Source: Nemania diffusa
Lineage: Eukaryota > Ascomycota > Sordariomycetes > Xylariales > Xylariaceae
DNA length: 64,000 nt
NCBI GenBank assembly: GCA_038501195.1
Contig: JBBPUQ010000010.1
Location: 79,501 to 143,500, forward strand
Direction: 5' to 3'
A model generated the notes under the pieces. It saw only the letters and a program-made list of their open reading frames with translations, had not been told where the DNA came from and did not search any database. Position numbers and translations under genes: made by a program. Shown here in pieces: positions 1 through 14,000 of this stretch; position 1 is the stretch's first letter, and each line of letters opens with the position of its first letter.

Positions 1-3000
1 ACAGGGCGTCATCATCTCATACGATGGCAACAGTGCATCCGGCGCGTGGCCTGCGGGTAGAATATGTCGACTACGGGGACCAATAAAACCACCGGACCCC
101 TGGCAAGGCGACGGCCGGTGTGGGGGGTGGATGCGGTCGCATTTGCAGAGGCCGACAACGCGCCACTGTGGAATCATGAGGGGGCACCTTTTTAGTGTTT
201 CTCGCATCTCCGCACAAAGACAGTGCAGGCATTTTTCCAACGTCAAAAAAATAAAACCAGTACAGTATACACTGCCACACTAGTGTAGGTACCTAATGTA
301 TGAGGGATGTGGGGGGGGAGGCTTCGGCACATTCTATACAGCCTCGCGCGGAATAACTGGCCAACATCGTCCGCCTGATGAATTAGCAGGCGGGTTCGTT
401 AGTACCTAGGTAATTTCTGATTACTGATTGCCACCTTATCTTACCTTACCTATAAGCCTCGCGACTATAGCCGCCACAGCAAGAAATAGAGAACAAAAAA
501 GGATCGACACTGCCAGCCTTACACTTATGCGCGTCGACCAGATCCCCGGACGGAACGGGGCTGCGTTCGCAGGTGCCGATGTGACGAGTCATTCCACGAC
601 GACGCGCAGATGTAGATATGTAATACCTACGTATTCGATGTGACGTCGATCGCTGCCCGTATACGAAAATGGTACCATGGAATAGGACCCGCTACGGGTG
701 CCGTAGCAGATGGTTTTCCCTACCTTACTGTAACCTATCGAATATGGTATGGGCCGGGGAGCGATCCGGTAGACTTGTTGGCGGCAGTACTATGTATGCC
801 TACTGGGACTTGGCATTGCCAAATGCACGGGGCTCTTTCGGTACAAGATATCATACTATATGCACAATACCTAAGTAAAGCACCATGCCGAGCAGCCAGG
901 GTCGAGGCAATCTTTAACGAAACCACCCTTACCACGCCTGAAGAAAAAAGGTAAGCAATTGCAGTGTACAGGACACACTACCCAGGTTAGTGAACAACAA
1001 AAGTACCCCGATGAGGGAAGGCCATGTATTTCTTTTTCTCTTTTTCTCACTAATGTTTGTTACGTACATATCTCTGAGGGCCGGATAGAGCCACGCCATG
1101 GAGTTGATATCGAAAAAGGGGTTCGTTCCCACTACGCTACCCTACCCAGTCTATCAGCATACCTGGGCTTCCTTCACTTTACCTTTGACGGTAATGTAAC
1201 GCAACACAGCAACAAGGTAGAAGCAAATAACAAAAGGACGAGTCAAGTCATACGAGCGATACGTCGTCGCTCAAGCCGCGGCTCTTTTCGGGCGCCGCGC
1301 TGCTCCTGTGCTGTAACAGTACCTCATGCTCAGGAACACCCACCCATGTCGTCCGCCGTCGTACGTAGATCGGGATGGGCAGGTCCCTGCGTACATACAT
1401 ACGGGGAGGACAGGTAAGACCACTACATACATACGTACATGAATGAGGACCCAGTCCTGGCAGGTGTGGACATGTGTGGATAGTGTTGGTACACGACACA
1501 CAGCATGGCATTGCGGCTGTCCCAGTAGCTCGGACGGAAAAGAGGCAAAGGCGTCGGTGGCGGCGGCGGCGCTCGTGTGTCGTCGTTACTGCCTGGCTGA
1601 TGGGTAGTGTATGTATGTTGGTAAACGACCTACTTGATGTATGGCGGACAGAACCTAAATAGAGGGACTGGTAGTTAGCGTAGTTGCACATACATACCTA
1701 CCTGAGGACGCTACTGCTGTAAGGCAAGTGTGGTGTAGCGTGCGTAGTACCTAGTGTGCTCGTCAATCTCGCGCCGGTCGCACTCGGATGCGATCACCCG
1801 TCGTGGCGTCTTGCTGGGATGAGCGGTGCGGCTACCTGCATTGGTGTGAAAGCATCCAATATACATATACATGCAGCATGCAGCAGTACCTAGCAGCAGG
1901 CCCGGGGGGAAGGAAGAGGAAGGGGGAAGGGTGAATTAGGAGGGTACCGGTAGGGGTAGGGGAGAAGAGAAACAAAGGGATCGAACATTGAGGTAGTCAA
2001 AAGTTCATAGCAGGGGAGATCTTGTGTGGGTTGTAGGCAGGTAGGTAGTCTACTTAGGTAGTGTAGTGTAGTGTAGCGTAGCCGGGCCCTGTCGTGGGAC
2101 ATTCGGCCCGCCATGGGCAGGACCACCTAGTTCAGTCATACCGTACGCATGGACTGGTCAGGTGGGCGTAGTTATGTATGGTACCTACGCCGAAGCGAGC
2201 TCGAACCCCCCGGCTCCTCCCCAGGACTCTCTTACAGTGCATCCTTGGGAGGAAAGGTAGTAGCTAGTAGTATTGTAAATCATCAGAAAAAAGAACAAAA
2301 AAAGAACAAGACATTCACAGGTTCTAAGGCTTTGTTTGCATTATCTCCCAATCGCTCGGGACGCTAGTCGATGCGGCCCCCCTTTTCTTATTTACTTCTT
2401 AACGTCGTCTTTTTTATTCAGCCTCCTTTTTCTAATAGTCTAAGCCCGCAGTTAACGATTGAGTTCCGTGCGTCCGTGCCTCGGATAATATCTACTAGTT
2501 GGGAACACAGAACATCTCTCGGCGCTGGCATACATACATACGTTGCTGTAGGCTTTGGGGGATCTCGGAGGATAATAAGACTCACCGTAGAATATGTAAG
2601 ATGGCCCATGGGTACAATGACGTTCGTCGGCCTGAGACATTAACATAAATAGACCATATGTCCCTATTTGGATAGCTATGTATCTAAGTGAAGCAGACCG
2701 TAGCTGATAGGTTACGCAAAGCAGAAATGAGTGTCTATAAAATACGATCGTGTGCGTGTTTCGAACATATACGTACGAATAGCTATCCATCTACAGTGCC
2801 TAAGTACAGCGTAGTTGCTTTGCTGTAGAGTGTGTCTCGTTGCGAGGATTAGTTTCCTGTCTCTACTGTAGATACTTAGATTGCTAAGAACACATTAATC
2901 TCTTTGGCACCCGTTCGCGACTGGGTATCCAGGCCATAGAGTACAGATGGCGTAGTATAGGCTACCCTACCCTACGCATATACTTTCCAATGTTCCATAG

Positions 3001-3312
3001 CTGGCGATCCTGCCCGGCTATGGCGTCGAGGCTGTTGGCTGGGATCGCCGGCCAACCCATGTCCTTATCAGTTCGCTTAAGCTGACTGGGGAGGGACCGG
3101 GGACCCGGCCTTCGTTTGACACCTGGGTCGTTTGGGTTGGGGGTCGAAACAATAATGTATAATCTATGTACAGAAATGGTATCGCGTAGGTAGTAGGTGA
3201 AAAAAGAAGAGGAGGAGGATGGTGTATAGTAGGTACCATGCATTTATCACACCCGCCCACTTTGGCGACACGATCAAACCAAGCCCGGCCTCATAATGTA
3301 ACGTACCCTACT

Positions 3313-3314
<2 letters not shown>

Positions 3315-3362
<48 letters not shown>

Positions 3363-3365
3363 GCG
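3315..3365. repeat. (AC)17 followed by (GC)n microsatellite
   Basis: An uninterrupted run of AC dinucleotides (3315-3348) passes directly into GC dinucleotides (3349-3365), giving 51 bp of strictly alternating purine/pyrimidine. Such tracts are classical candidates for Z-DNA. No gene is adjacent. Confidence 0.95.
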
Positions 3366-4330
3366 TATCCATGACGATATAATCATCTCCCAACCCCCAG
3401 GTCAGTACCCCCTCATCTGAGCATCAGCTGTCCCATCAGCTCTTCCCAGCTCGCGCGCCAATTCCTGCCGTGGCGGGAAAACGGTTGCATGGACACTGGC
3501 GGTCGCCTGTAGTTCGTAGTGCATGTACTATACTGTACTACAGAGGGTAGCGGAAGTAGCGTACAGTAGCGCAGTGTGAGTGAGTATGTACGCATAGGTA
3601 CGTGAAAGTCACGGCGGCCAGGCGTGATTACATATACGGTAGAAGTTTAGCTTACCCAAGGTGTCGGGACTGAATCGTGGGTATTCATGTGCGTCATTCA
3701 ACCCGAGCCGGGCGATCAACGTGTTAGCCATCCCCATTACGGCACCATTACGGTGCGCTGACTGGTCCAAGCTAATCTGCACCTCAGGCCTGGCTTGCAT
3801 CCATGCTTGTTTGCTACTGAGCCAATCAATGCTGGCTTGTCGCCTGAATTGGCAATTGCTACAGTGCTCTAGGTACCATTTGGTCCGCCTAGGAACCAAT
3901 GATTTTGCGCAGAGCTTTACAGAGCAACCATCGCCTCACTACATACATGTATGGATGTCTCTAATATCCCGTATCTTCACAAATATGGTGACCGGTCGTG
4001 GTAGTTATTTGATATATACTGAGTATGGATGAGGCGAGCAATTAGATAAATCGGCACGGCAGGGGCTGCCTGACTTACCTAGGTAGCTCGGGCTGTGATA
4101 TTTATGACCTACTGTATGAAAAATGTGTCCTCCCTTACTTATACTTACCTACCTACCTATTTTAACCTACTTCCTCCGAGCGGGTCATGGGTCACGAGTT
4201 TCGCCCAACTATCCGTCCCCTGAGGCGACGCGTCTCTTCTGATGCTCTTCGCAGACAAGTAGACAGTGCGGGTGACCGGCCAACAAGTGATGAAATCGAT
4301 TACATATAGGTATTCCAAACTCAGGAGCAT

Positions 4331-4382
4331 GTACGTACGTACGTACCTATACATACATACATACATACATACATACATACAT
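4331..4382. repeat. (GTAC)n / (ATAC)n tetranucleotide repeat
   Basis: Four GTAC units are followed by a short break and about eight ATAC units. The run is open in several frames (Tyr/Val/Cys/Met-rich nonsense peptides) but has no coding character. Confidence 0.9.
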
Positions 4383-6782
4383 GACGACTGGCATCGGGGA
4401 ACCGGGCTAATTGCTTCTTCGCCCAGTCATGTGGTGTAAGTAAGTAAGTAATTTTCAGCATTTCAGTAGATAGCATATGCAGAGTTCTGGTTGTACCTGC
4501 CTACAATAGTGTAGTGCATGTCTACTTGCAGGCAGCGCCTCTGCCTTACACCTACTTCCACAACTCCGACAAACTCAGGCTGCTGCATGTGGGTATGCGT
4601 GCGTGAGAGATTCCTGCATTTGTGTAAGCGCGTTGCGATTGCGTGGGCGAGGATCGACCGCGTTTACCTTGGCTCAGGTAGAAGGCGGCGGCGGCGGCAG
4701 TATGTACGGTACAGTAGCATAGGTATGATGACATGACAGGATCCTCATGCTTCCTTTCTTTGGTTTCTTACACTCCAATTACACCACGTATAGGCTCCAT
4801 GAACTCTTACATTACCACGGAGTAAGCGATGCGAACCAGGTCCATCGCATGATTAGAAGCCACGGTCGGCATGAAAGATGACTATGACTGGTGTGGGTAC
4901 CTGGACATGGACATCCTCGCAAAGTGCCCCAGATATAGGGATAACGCGGAAGTGAGCGAAGAGGGAAGGTAGCGTAAGGTACGGAGGTGGCGGATCGGAC
5001 GGGCGCTATGCAAGATGAGCTCCTTTACCAAGATGCTGGGAGCGCCGCCGCGTACAATGCGCAGTCCAAGTCTTAAATCCTTACGCATATTTCTTTTTAT
5101 TTTTTTCTCCTTTACTCAAATCCTTGTTAGACGCATATACGTAGAGCAGCAGCGGATAAGCTGAAAGGCATATGACACCCATCTGCTAGCCTTGGCAAAG
5201 TGCCTGGGTAATAATAGGTTGCTTTTTCTCCGTTGGGCAGCAACTTGATTGGTGCGAGCCATTGGGTAGTCCCGTTTTAGAACACAGTAGCACCGAATAT
5301 TTAATCGAGATGTATTATCTTGGATATGATATATATCTTCTTCTTACCTACCCATCTCAACCCATCTCTCCCCCCATGCGGTTTGATATGCATTCATACC
5401 AGGTACCCGGAATGACCACCTATACGTGGTCCGTTAAGAACCACCCTCGCCCTTTTTTTGCTGCTTTTTATTGTTTTTGTTGAGCTCCCAATCAATATGA
5501 TAGATACTACCGCGGCAATCCCGGTTGATGCCCAACTAGCTATGAATGGAAACGGCGTAAGCCGGTATATGGGGAAAGAATCCCGCGTGAGAAATATGCT
5601 AGGTAGGTATAAGCCCTTGGGCCCCTGATCTTGAGGCCCCCGATGGCGACCCAGCTGCCTGGGAGAAGGCTGAGGAACCCTGGCTTGCTTGGAGACGCTG
5701 ACAAGCCGGCGAGGCAGGGGTCTTGGTTGGGCACGGTATCAAAAGTAAACCACCTACCTAACTGAATCATCATGTACAATATCCCGTAATCCATCTGGTG
5801 AATAAGAGGCGCAGATCATGTTTACCCGATTGTATCTGCTGCTCATTGGCCATCTATTCAACCCCGTGACTCCACGCTTGTCGGGATTCGACATAGTTCT
5901 GGCCATGAACCATGGGTCGTGACGAACAGTCTAACAATCAATTCATGATGGTCCAACTTGGTCAGGTAGCAAGCCATGGTGCTGGAAATGCTCGTTATTG
6001 CTATTGCTAGCGCTGCAACCTAACTGTTGCAACCACTGCTGCGTACGTAGGTACATGCAACAGTTTTCTATACAGTGGAATGGTAACTCGCCAAGGCATA
6101 TCGCAGGCCAGTCACAAAAGCCAAACGACCCTTCTCAGCCATCTTCGAACAAAGCCCTGCCAAACCAGTCCCCACCCCTGTCTTTACGACAGCCTTGAAG
6201 ATTTCAAGAAAAGACCAAAAAAAAACCAAAGAAAAAAAAGGCAGAGGGCAAAAAACGAGCTCGTGAGAGCGTAGACTACCCCGTCTATTGCCTCTTTTTT
6301 TCTATAATCCCTTTTTTTTTTCCTTTTTCCCTGCCCCCCGTTCCCCCCATCCCCAAATACCCTTTTTTGAAGTCAAAAAGTTTCAGGGGTATCCTTAAAA
6401 ACTCCATTCGTACGTACAGCCGTACGCCGCCTCCACTCTATGATTCAACCCATGTTCCTTGTTCAGTGCTTTCTCTTGCATTCGTTGCTGGGTCTATCAT
6501 TCGCCAGAATGTCCTCTGACATGCCCCGGCAGTCCCCAATGGTCACCCTCCCCCCCAAAAAAAAACTTGGTATACTGATACATGGGGCAAGGAAAAAAAA
6601 TAATTAAAATAAAAAAAATAATACAAGCCGGAACGAGGGGGTCGACCGCCACCTCACTCGCATGGCCCACGCCCGGCAACCCACAACTTTCCTGGTGCCC
6701 GATAGGAAAAATGCGTAGCGGTGTAATGAGAGAAGTGGCGGCCCAGCCAAGTCCACGTAGGGGAAAATACACTCCCGGTCGA

Positions 6783-8036
6783 TCAGGACCCGCGGTGAGA
6801 AGACCGACGGCGGTGCTCGCCGCGATTGCTCTCGTACACGTCGAGGCATTTGTGGAGTACTAGAGTAGCCAGTGAATGAGTAACGGGACTCAAAGTTTGG
6901 GGAAGGAGGCAAGACTGATTTGAGAGACCTACTATCGACTATGCGTTCCTCCCACACACCGTATTGATAGTCGACGAGCCCATGTCGTTCTATGCCGTTG
7001 CATAGTCGTACAAGCTCGTTACCCATTTTTGTCAACTGGTCTTTGGTCATCACACCCCGGTTCCGTCGTGGCGTACTGCCGGCGTCAAGCATATCTTTCT
7101 GTTTCTGGAACAAGGACAGCCACGCATGATTGAAGTCCTGCCAGAGTGTGAGCCGATCTTCGAGGAGGCTTTCGTCGTCACCAGTGAGGCCTAGACTCGG
7201 CTATTAGTTATGGATACAAGGACAGTCCAAGCGAGGTGCCAACACCAACCTAGTTCTACGACTTTCGTCAAGAGCCACTCGGATATGCCCAAGAGAGACT
7301 CGCTGGCCGTATGTAGTGCGCCGTTATGGATGTTGGTGAACACTTCCCTGAGCGCGCCCTGATACTGTTCGTAGGCTTCGCCCATCTGGGCATCTGGCAC
7401 GGGTGCGGGCGCAAGTGCGGGCGCGGACACGCTGTATTCCTGCCCTTCGATGACCTGATCGGGCCCGCCCGCCTGTGCCATACCGCTCACTACCGCGCTT
7501 TCGTAACTCTGCTGTAACACTCGTGGATCGCTAGGATTTTGTTGATAGACGGCTGAGGTGCTCGAGGACGCCGTCTGTGGCTGCAGGCCAGCCACCGCCG
7601 CGGCCGCGGCGTTCGTTTGCTCGCTCGGGAAATAAGGGGTGGCAACTTCGGCGGACATCATCTGCAGACCTGCAGCCTGCCGTGACGGGAACTGTTGGTT
7701 CGTATCGTAAACAGCGCCCTGCGCTCCCCCTGGGTACATCATGTTGGGGTTGTACTGGCCGTAGCCCTGTGTTTGTCTGGTATCCTGCCCATACTCAGAG
7801 GGGTACCCCATCGCAGAAAAGGAGGCCGTAGGTTCTTGGTAGTAGCCGCTATACGGCGTGGCCCCCATTCTAGGGCCTGGCGAAGAGCCGCTGAGCGACG
7901 GGGGTCTGAACCTATCTAAACCTCCCGTGCCATAGGATCTAGCTGTGACATTCGGGTCGTTAATGGAAAACCTAGGGTTGGAACTAGAAGAACCTCCGGG
8001 CTGTCCTCGCGACCGCCGCCGAGAGTTGTCCGCCAT
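6783..8036 (-). CDS. conserved fungal hypothetical protein, three exons
   Basis: Proposed CDS complement(join(6783..6859,6933..7190,7250..8036)), 373 aa. The introns are GTTGGT...CTAG (59 bp, with an ACTAAT branch site) and GTAGGT...CTCTAG (73 bp). The start is ATG at 8036, followed by a basic Ser/Arg-rich segment; an in-frame ATG 31 codons upstream is possible. Residues 1-200 are low-complexity (Ser, Gly, Tyr, Gln, Pro), like an intrinsically disordered region. From about residue 215 the protein is an ordered, probably helical domain with motifs such as SEWLLTKVVELGLTGDD, DFNHAWLSLFQKQKDM and YQYGVWEERIVDILHKCLD. I do not recognise a named domain and assign no function. Both splice junctions restore a smooth reading frame, which is good evidence that the gene is real. 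Confidence 0.8.
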
Positions 8037-11000
8037 GCCCTGTGAAACTCTGTCGCTAACGGGCTCGCGTTTTGAACCCAGCCGGTACGTCCCCGGCAAC
8101 GGAGCTGGCTGGGCGTACAGTGCAGCCAATTTGCCTTGTGCCGGCCGCGTCGAGGACCGACTGGCTCACAATATTTCCAAGAAGTCCTGATGGGAAAACT
8201 AGTGGCGGTGTAGCAAGTATCGATATGGAACTCGCAAGAAGGCGTAGTGGAGTGAGTAACTAACCGATTAGGCGAGGATAGATGAACTGTTGCGTGGGGT
8301 GCCTGAGCTGCGGAGAGAGGGTCTTTTATGGTATCCAACGTATCAAGAGAATGTGGCTCCCAGACACGATAAACAGAGTACCGGTGTGTACGTGGAGAGT
8401 TACGTACGGGGTATTTTATATTTAAGTTGGTATAAAATCAGGCGAGGGTGAAACTTGGTTGGAGGGGGGTCGCGAGATCAAAAGTATGAATTTGTTAGTG
8501 TAAACCTAACCTCGAAAAAGCCACGAGTCTATGGTCGAGAGTTTTCGATGCAAAGACTACCGGATTATTGTATGTAGGGCGCAACTGCCATGGCCTGGCC
8601 GCCTTCCGCTGCAAGGTATGATGACGATAGCAACAACAAAAATAACAGTAGTAGCAACACGCAGAGCCTTCAAGAGGTTCTACCTAATCGCGTAGAACAC
8701 ACACACCACACGCGCTAGCTCTGTCTCGAAAGGGCTGATCTATAATGGAGCTAAGTAGGTAGGTGTAGCTCGTTAAACGGTTGTCACTAAATGGTACTGG
8801 GAATATCCTGGCAGCGCTGCAGCGAGAGTTAGCTCAACCAGCGATGACCCTGTTCCTATTCTGTATGATGGACTTGGTAAGCCGCACTATTATGGGTCGA
8901 AGGATGGAGGTTTGTTCGACACAAGTAGCACGAACCTAATTATTCCGGCCTGTTATAAGAGCTTGTTGGGGAACTCGAATCATTCCAATTTGCACCTCGC
9001 ACTTGTAGCCAACAGGATGTTGTCTCTACTGAGTTGAAGGGTGGGCAGTTCATACGTAGACTCAAGACAGGGGGTAGAGTGAAAGCAAAGAACTTGCATA
9101 GGCTTAAACAGGCACTCTAAAATGCAGGCTATAAATACCTAGGTGGTAAATAGGAAGGGAGAGAGGGAGAAACAAAATAATGGAATTAATAAGAAAAAAT
9201 AGATAAAAAATAAAAACAAATTGTTCAAACGCTTGCTGTGATTGTTGTGATATATGATATGGTGAGAAGCAGCAAACATAGACCGCACCTTAGATAGTCC
9301 CTAGGTAAGTAGTTAGATAGGTAGGGGACGTGGAGATATAATAAGAAACGAAGCGGGTGACATATGTCGACTCGGAAGATTTTCACGATCGGGGGATAAT
9401 ATTTATGAGATTATCTCTCTGAGCACATAATACTTGACAGGTACTTACTACCTACCTGGTCCTGCCCATAGGTATAATTAGGTACGTTCTATGAGGCAGG
9501 GTATGAGGAACCGCAAGCTAGTCTCAGTTGTGGAGAAGGCGACAAAACCATGAAGAATACACTACCTTCTAACGCCTCGCTCGAACCTCTTCTCAGACTA
9601 GGAGCTGCTTATACCTACCCAGACCTACCTAGGTAGCGAGCGAGTGGGCAGCGTGGAGCTGGCACAGAACCGGCAAGTGGGTGGTGGTGACTCGGATCTG
9701 GTTACGTAGCACCAGGCACTTCAGCGAGCGCAGGAAGCCAGGGTCCCGAGGGAGGATGGGAAATTGTGAAAAGGGTGGACCAAACGAACGATGTACTGTA
9801 GGTAGCGTGCAGTGAGTGAGGTACTCTGTATGAGGCGTGAGCATTGGCCAGCAAGCAAGCCTCGATGATGAGAGAATGCCGTATCAAGGCAATTGAATTC
9901 GGCATCAATGCCCTGGCTGAGCAGCATAAGTAGCAGAGCATAGGTAGTGAGCGAGTGGACAGGGCTCGAAATGGGGCTTGCTACTAATGAGCTTGCTAAC
10001 TATCTTGGGCGGGACATTGTTGCAGGCTAGTTATTTAGAGATCTGCGTGTGTGCCACATCAGCCCTGGGAAAAGGGGGGGGGTGTGTGCGTAGTGTAGCG
10101 TAGATGAGAGGCCCTTGGCACACTTATGTCATGGTCATGATACTTAGGTCCTAGGCAGGTAATATCCAACGTAGGTAGGAAAGGACCAGCATGAATTTGG
10201 GATAGGTATGTAATAAGTAATATACAAGTGTGTGTGTAGGCTGAGCCAAGCAGGGTCTAGGGATGGTGTCAAAGCTGGTATAGGTGAACAACCTTGACAA
10301 TATAACGATAATCATCGATCGTTATGACGACAAACGACGGCGACGACAACGACGACGATGGGTAAAAGTAGGTCGGCAGGTATGTAGGCAGGCATAGCCT
10401 ACAACCTATAGCCCATAGGTAGCCTATGGGACGTAGGTAGTAGCAATGACGGTGGGTAGGTAGGCAGTGTTACAGAATTACTTGGTTATTAGGAGGCAGG
10501 TAGGGTAAGAAAGAACCAGGTTATGTTCTACAGCGGTTGAGAAGAGGCTCGCCGGATGCAAATGCAAAATGAGTGCAGACGGGATGCAGATGCAGATGCA
10601 GCTACACACACTAGTGAGCTGCCGTATAATGAATGGATCTAGATAAGTATGGATAGACGAGTCCTGGTGCAGATCTGGTGTACCGGTAGTTCCCTGGGAG
10701 AGGCGAGGAAGCTTAGGGCGGTGGGTTCCCGTGAAACAGAGCAGTGAAAAAGCGCCAACGCTTGGAGCTCGGGGAGGAGAGACCTTCTCACCCTCTCAGC
10801 GCCCTCAGCGCCTTCTCAGCCCCATGATTCCAGAACCCCGGGAGGTGGAGGATGCTGGCTGTTGTACGATGCTGTGCTTGTGCTTACCCCCTGTACGCTG
10901 TGAGTAGGTAGGTACGCGGTACCTAGGTAGGTAGGTTAGGTAGGTACGTCTGTGAGTCGAGCTTGGTCGTGAGATGTCGTGGCCTCGCAGATGTCAAACG

Positions 11001-14000
11001 CAAGTCCATGAAACGCTCTCGGCAGACTTACTGACTGTGGAGGTCGGAGGTCCGGATCTATCATAGTGTACAGTATATACTACCTTTAGGTATACTTAAA
11101 ACATATACCCAACCCCCTAGACTAGGAGGCAGTAACACAAAACCAATATCCCTTTTTTCTTCTGTGCGCAGTACTGTGTCTCGTGCGCTTGACTGATATA
11201 TTGCCAGTAATGTGCAAACAGAACATACCTTGGGCCTTGCGCTAGCCAGGAGTGAGTATTCATTGTTTTGTTTCGTTTTGGTTCAATATGTTTTATTTAT
11301 TTTATTTTATTTTATGTACTTTTTCATTCTTTCATCAGTCCAAACCAAACAGGGACAGCATTGGTTTGTTTTGTCGAGCTGAAGTTGGCCAATGGATTGG
11401 CCAATGGTTTCTGATGGAGAATGCAGCTGTGTTTGAAGATCCGTGGATGCGGTCCTTCATCTATTAGAGGATGGTAGAGTACTCCACATGAACACCGTAC
11501 GTGCGTAACAACGAGGCGTGGTCTAGGCAGGTGTGCAGGTAGGAATAAGCAAGGCAACATTTGTTTTTTGTCATCAATAACGCCGGTGTGCTATACATCT
11601 CGAGGTTTGTCATATAAAGGCATACTTAAAGGTAAATTGAAGACAACATAGAAAACCAGACGATACATACGTCTACCTACATATGTTGTGAGGGAGCGTC
11701 AAGTGTGTAGGTACCTAACCTACCGAGAGCACCGGGTACTTTAAGGTACCTATTGATTCCTTAGCTCATTTTGTTACCTGCATATACCTGCCTAAGGTAC
11801 GATATATATAGGCTGATAGAGGTAGGAGGTATGTTCAAACAAACATGGAATGACTTGGCAGGCTACTTACGTACCTCCCTAGTACATGTATACCTATTAT
11901 AGTAAGGTTACTAGGTAGGTGGTGTTTTGTAACCTTATTTTGATAGGTTTGATGTCACGCAGATGGACATCTTGTTTAGATACCTACCTTATGTACCTAA
12001 GGTAGGTAGTATTTAGTATACTTATGTACGAGGCCGCGGCCACTCTTCAAACTTACCTAAGTTATTACCTATTACTTATCATACTAGACCTATTAGGTAT
12101 CAGGCTAACCTCAAACTGCGGGTTGCGATATTGAGGATATATCGACAGATCATGATTGATACCTTAGGTGTCCGTCAACTAAGGTATCCTCGGTCCCGTC
12201 GAGTTAGGCAGGCACAATTATTTCCAGCTGGTTAGGCTTCGGTTTGCTATACGTACCTAAGGTAGGTGATATCAATCAATCGGACTCAACTGGGATTACA
12301 GCGGGCATTGGTGGGTCGGCAAAACCTACCGTACCAGTGTGTAAGTAACTTACCTTATGTATGTGTTAGCGCAACTACTAGGTAGGTATTAATATACGTA
12401 CAGCTGCATGGCTGTACCTACCTCGGCTGGGCGCGGTACTTGCTTGCTTGGCCTCGATTCTTCATCGCACGTAAAGAAAGACTGACTTGCATAGGACGAC
12501 AAACGCGCCGTTTTCCGCTTCAACCAAACAGACACAAGTCCAAGCAAGCGTTTTGAATGGTCTCATTTGCCTCACCGTTCGCCATCGTTATCCACCCCTT
12601 CGCTCCCTATACGACCACCAATCCTGAAATTCAACCATGTTTCTGTGAACCTTTATTGGCCCGGACAGCCTCCTGCATACTGTGAGGATGCAATGTACTG
12701 GTATGGCATGTACTGTAAGGACAGCCGGGAGTTGGGAAAGTTAGCCGGCACCGACTCCGAAAGCCGACTGAAACAAAACTTAGTAGGTAAGCTGGTCTCG
12801 GGTGACGCTCTGTAACCTTTATCTTGAACACCTTACCGTATAATTCCCTCGCTAGGGCCTAGCTAGGGACGCCTTCTACCTCGATGCCTGATTAATACCC
12901 AATCAACTAGGTTACTTCGTTCCTACGATCGTCGCCGAAACTCGACACCTGATGTCTTTTTGGCGAAGCCCTTGCACCGGTGAGGATAGAAAAATTAGTC
13001 CGAGGTCGCCGGGAATCAATCTTCATCCTAGTGTTAGCCTGCTAGTGGTAAGAGAATATATTCTCGAAGATGGTGGTAACGACGTTCTTCGGCACTAAGT
13101 ATTATTACTTATGCGCTTGTTGCTTCAATTAAGTCCTTTCACTATACTGGTGTTGCAGCCCGAGATACTATATAACGAATGACAGCCCCTAGTTCTGCCT
13201 CTATCTAACGGCTTTCTAGGACTAGGTAGGTATACTATAAGGTGGGAACCGGTGATCAGAGCGCCGGGCATTATTCGTTTCGAGAAGACGTTAGCTTCCA
13301 TCTAGAAGTTGCACGATAGGGAACGAAGCCCGGCCCTTGCTAGGTTCATGGTAGTAGGAGGTAGTAGATATCTGGAGTAGGCAGATACCGTTAGTGGGCT
13401 ATGCAGGGATGGTAACAGAAGTCAGGCTAGATCGCAAGCGGGCTGTCTTGCTGGTGCCGGGAAATCACCTGATTTCTACGGACGTTCAGCTTGAATAAAA
13501 TTATTCTAATGCTTAGCCTGGCTAGGTCGAGAGTACACGCTTCCCTACTATACGTGTATGCCAATTTACCGACGTCAGGCTATTCGCATTAGCAGCTCCT
13601 TGCTATTGGGCTCGGCAGACTAGATCCAAAAATACCACCTACAGGGACCCAACGTTGTTACGAATGTAACGTTGAGGAATGAGAAGATTGTCAATCACTA
13701 TTCCTCCCTCTTCCTGTAACACAAAATAGTTAGTGACAATGGGCGGCCTTGTCGACTTTACCTATCTCCCCAAACATCCTCTTTCTAACTGGTGTCCTAT
13801 TGTAAAGCTTGAACCCAGTCTAACATCTTGTGCGGTTTATTAGTGTGGTATAAGTATGCGTACTGATGAATACCAAGTCCCGATATGAGGGGTGAATGTT
13901 AGGTACTTGAGAAGAACTAACCTAAGAATTCTTAGGCCGGATTCTTCCCTATTGCCTGTCCCTGCGTCGGAAATAACGGCCGGTCCTGCATCCGTACCTG

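Larger units (their letters stand above)
1..6782. other. gene-poor spacer
   Basis: No open reading frame here looks like a conserved protein; the ORFs present are short and of odd composition. The stretch holds scattered AGGTACCT/TAGGTAGG words, two microsatellites listed separately, an A-rich block near 6217-6260, a pyrimidine tract near 6290-6372 and a second A-rich block near 6590-6625. I see no RNA gene. Confidence 0.6.

Noticed and set aside
4331..4382. Tetranucleotide run considered as a CRISPR-like array
   Set aside because: Simple microsatellite without spacers; no CRISPR array occurs in this window and none is expected in a fungal nuclear genome.
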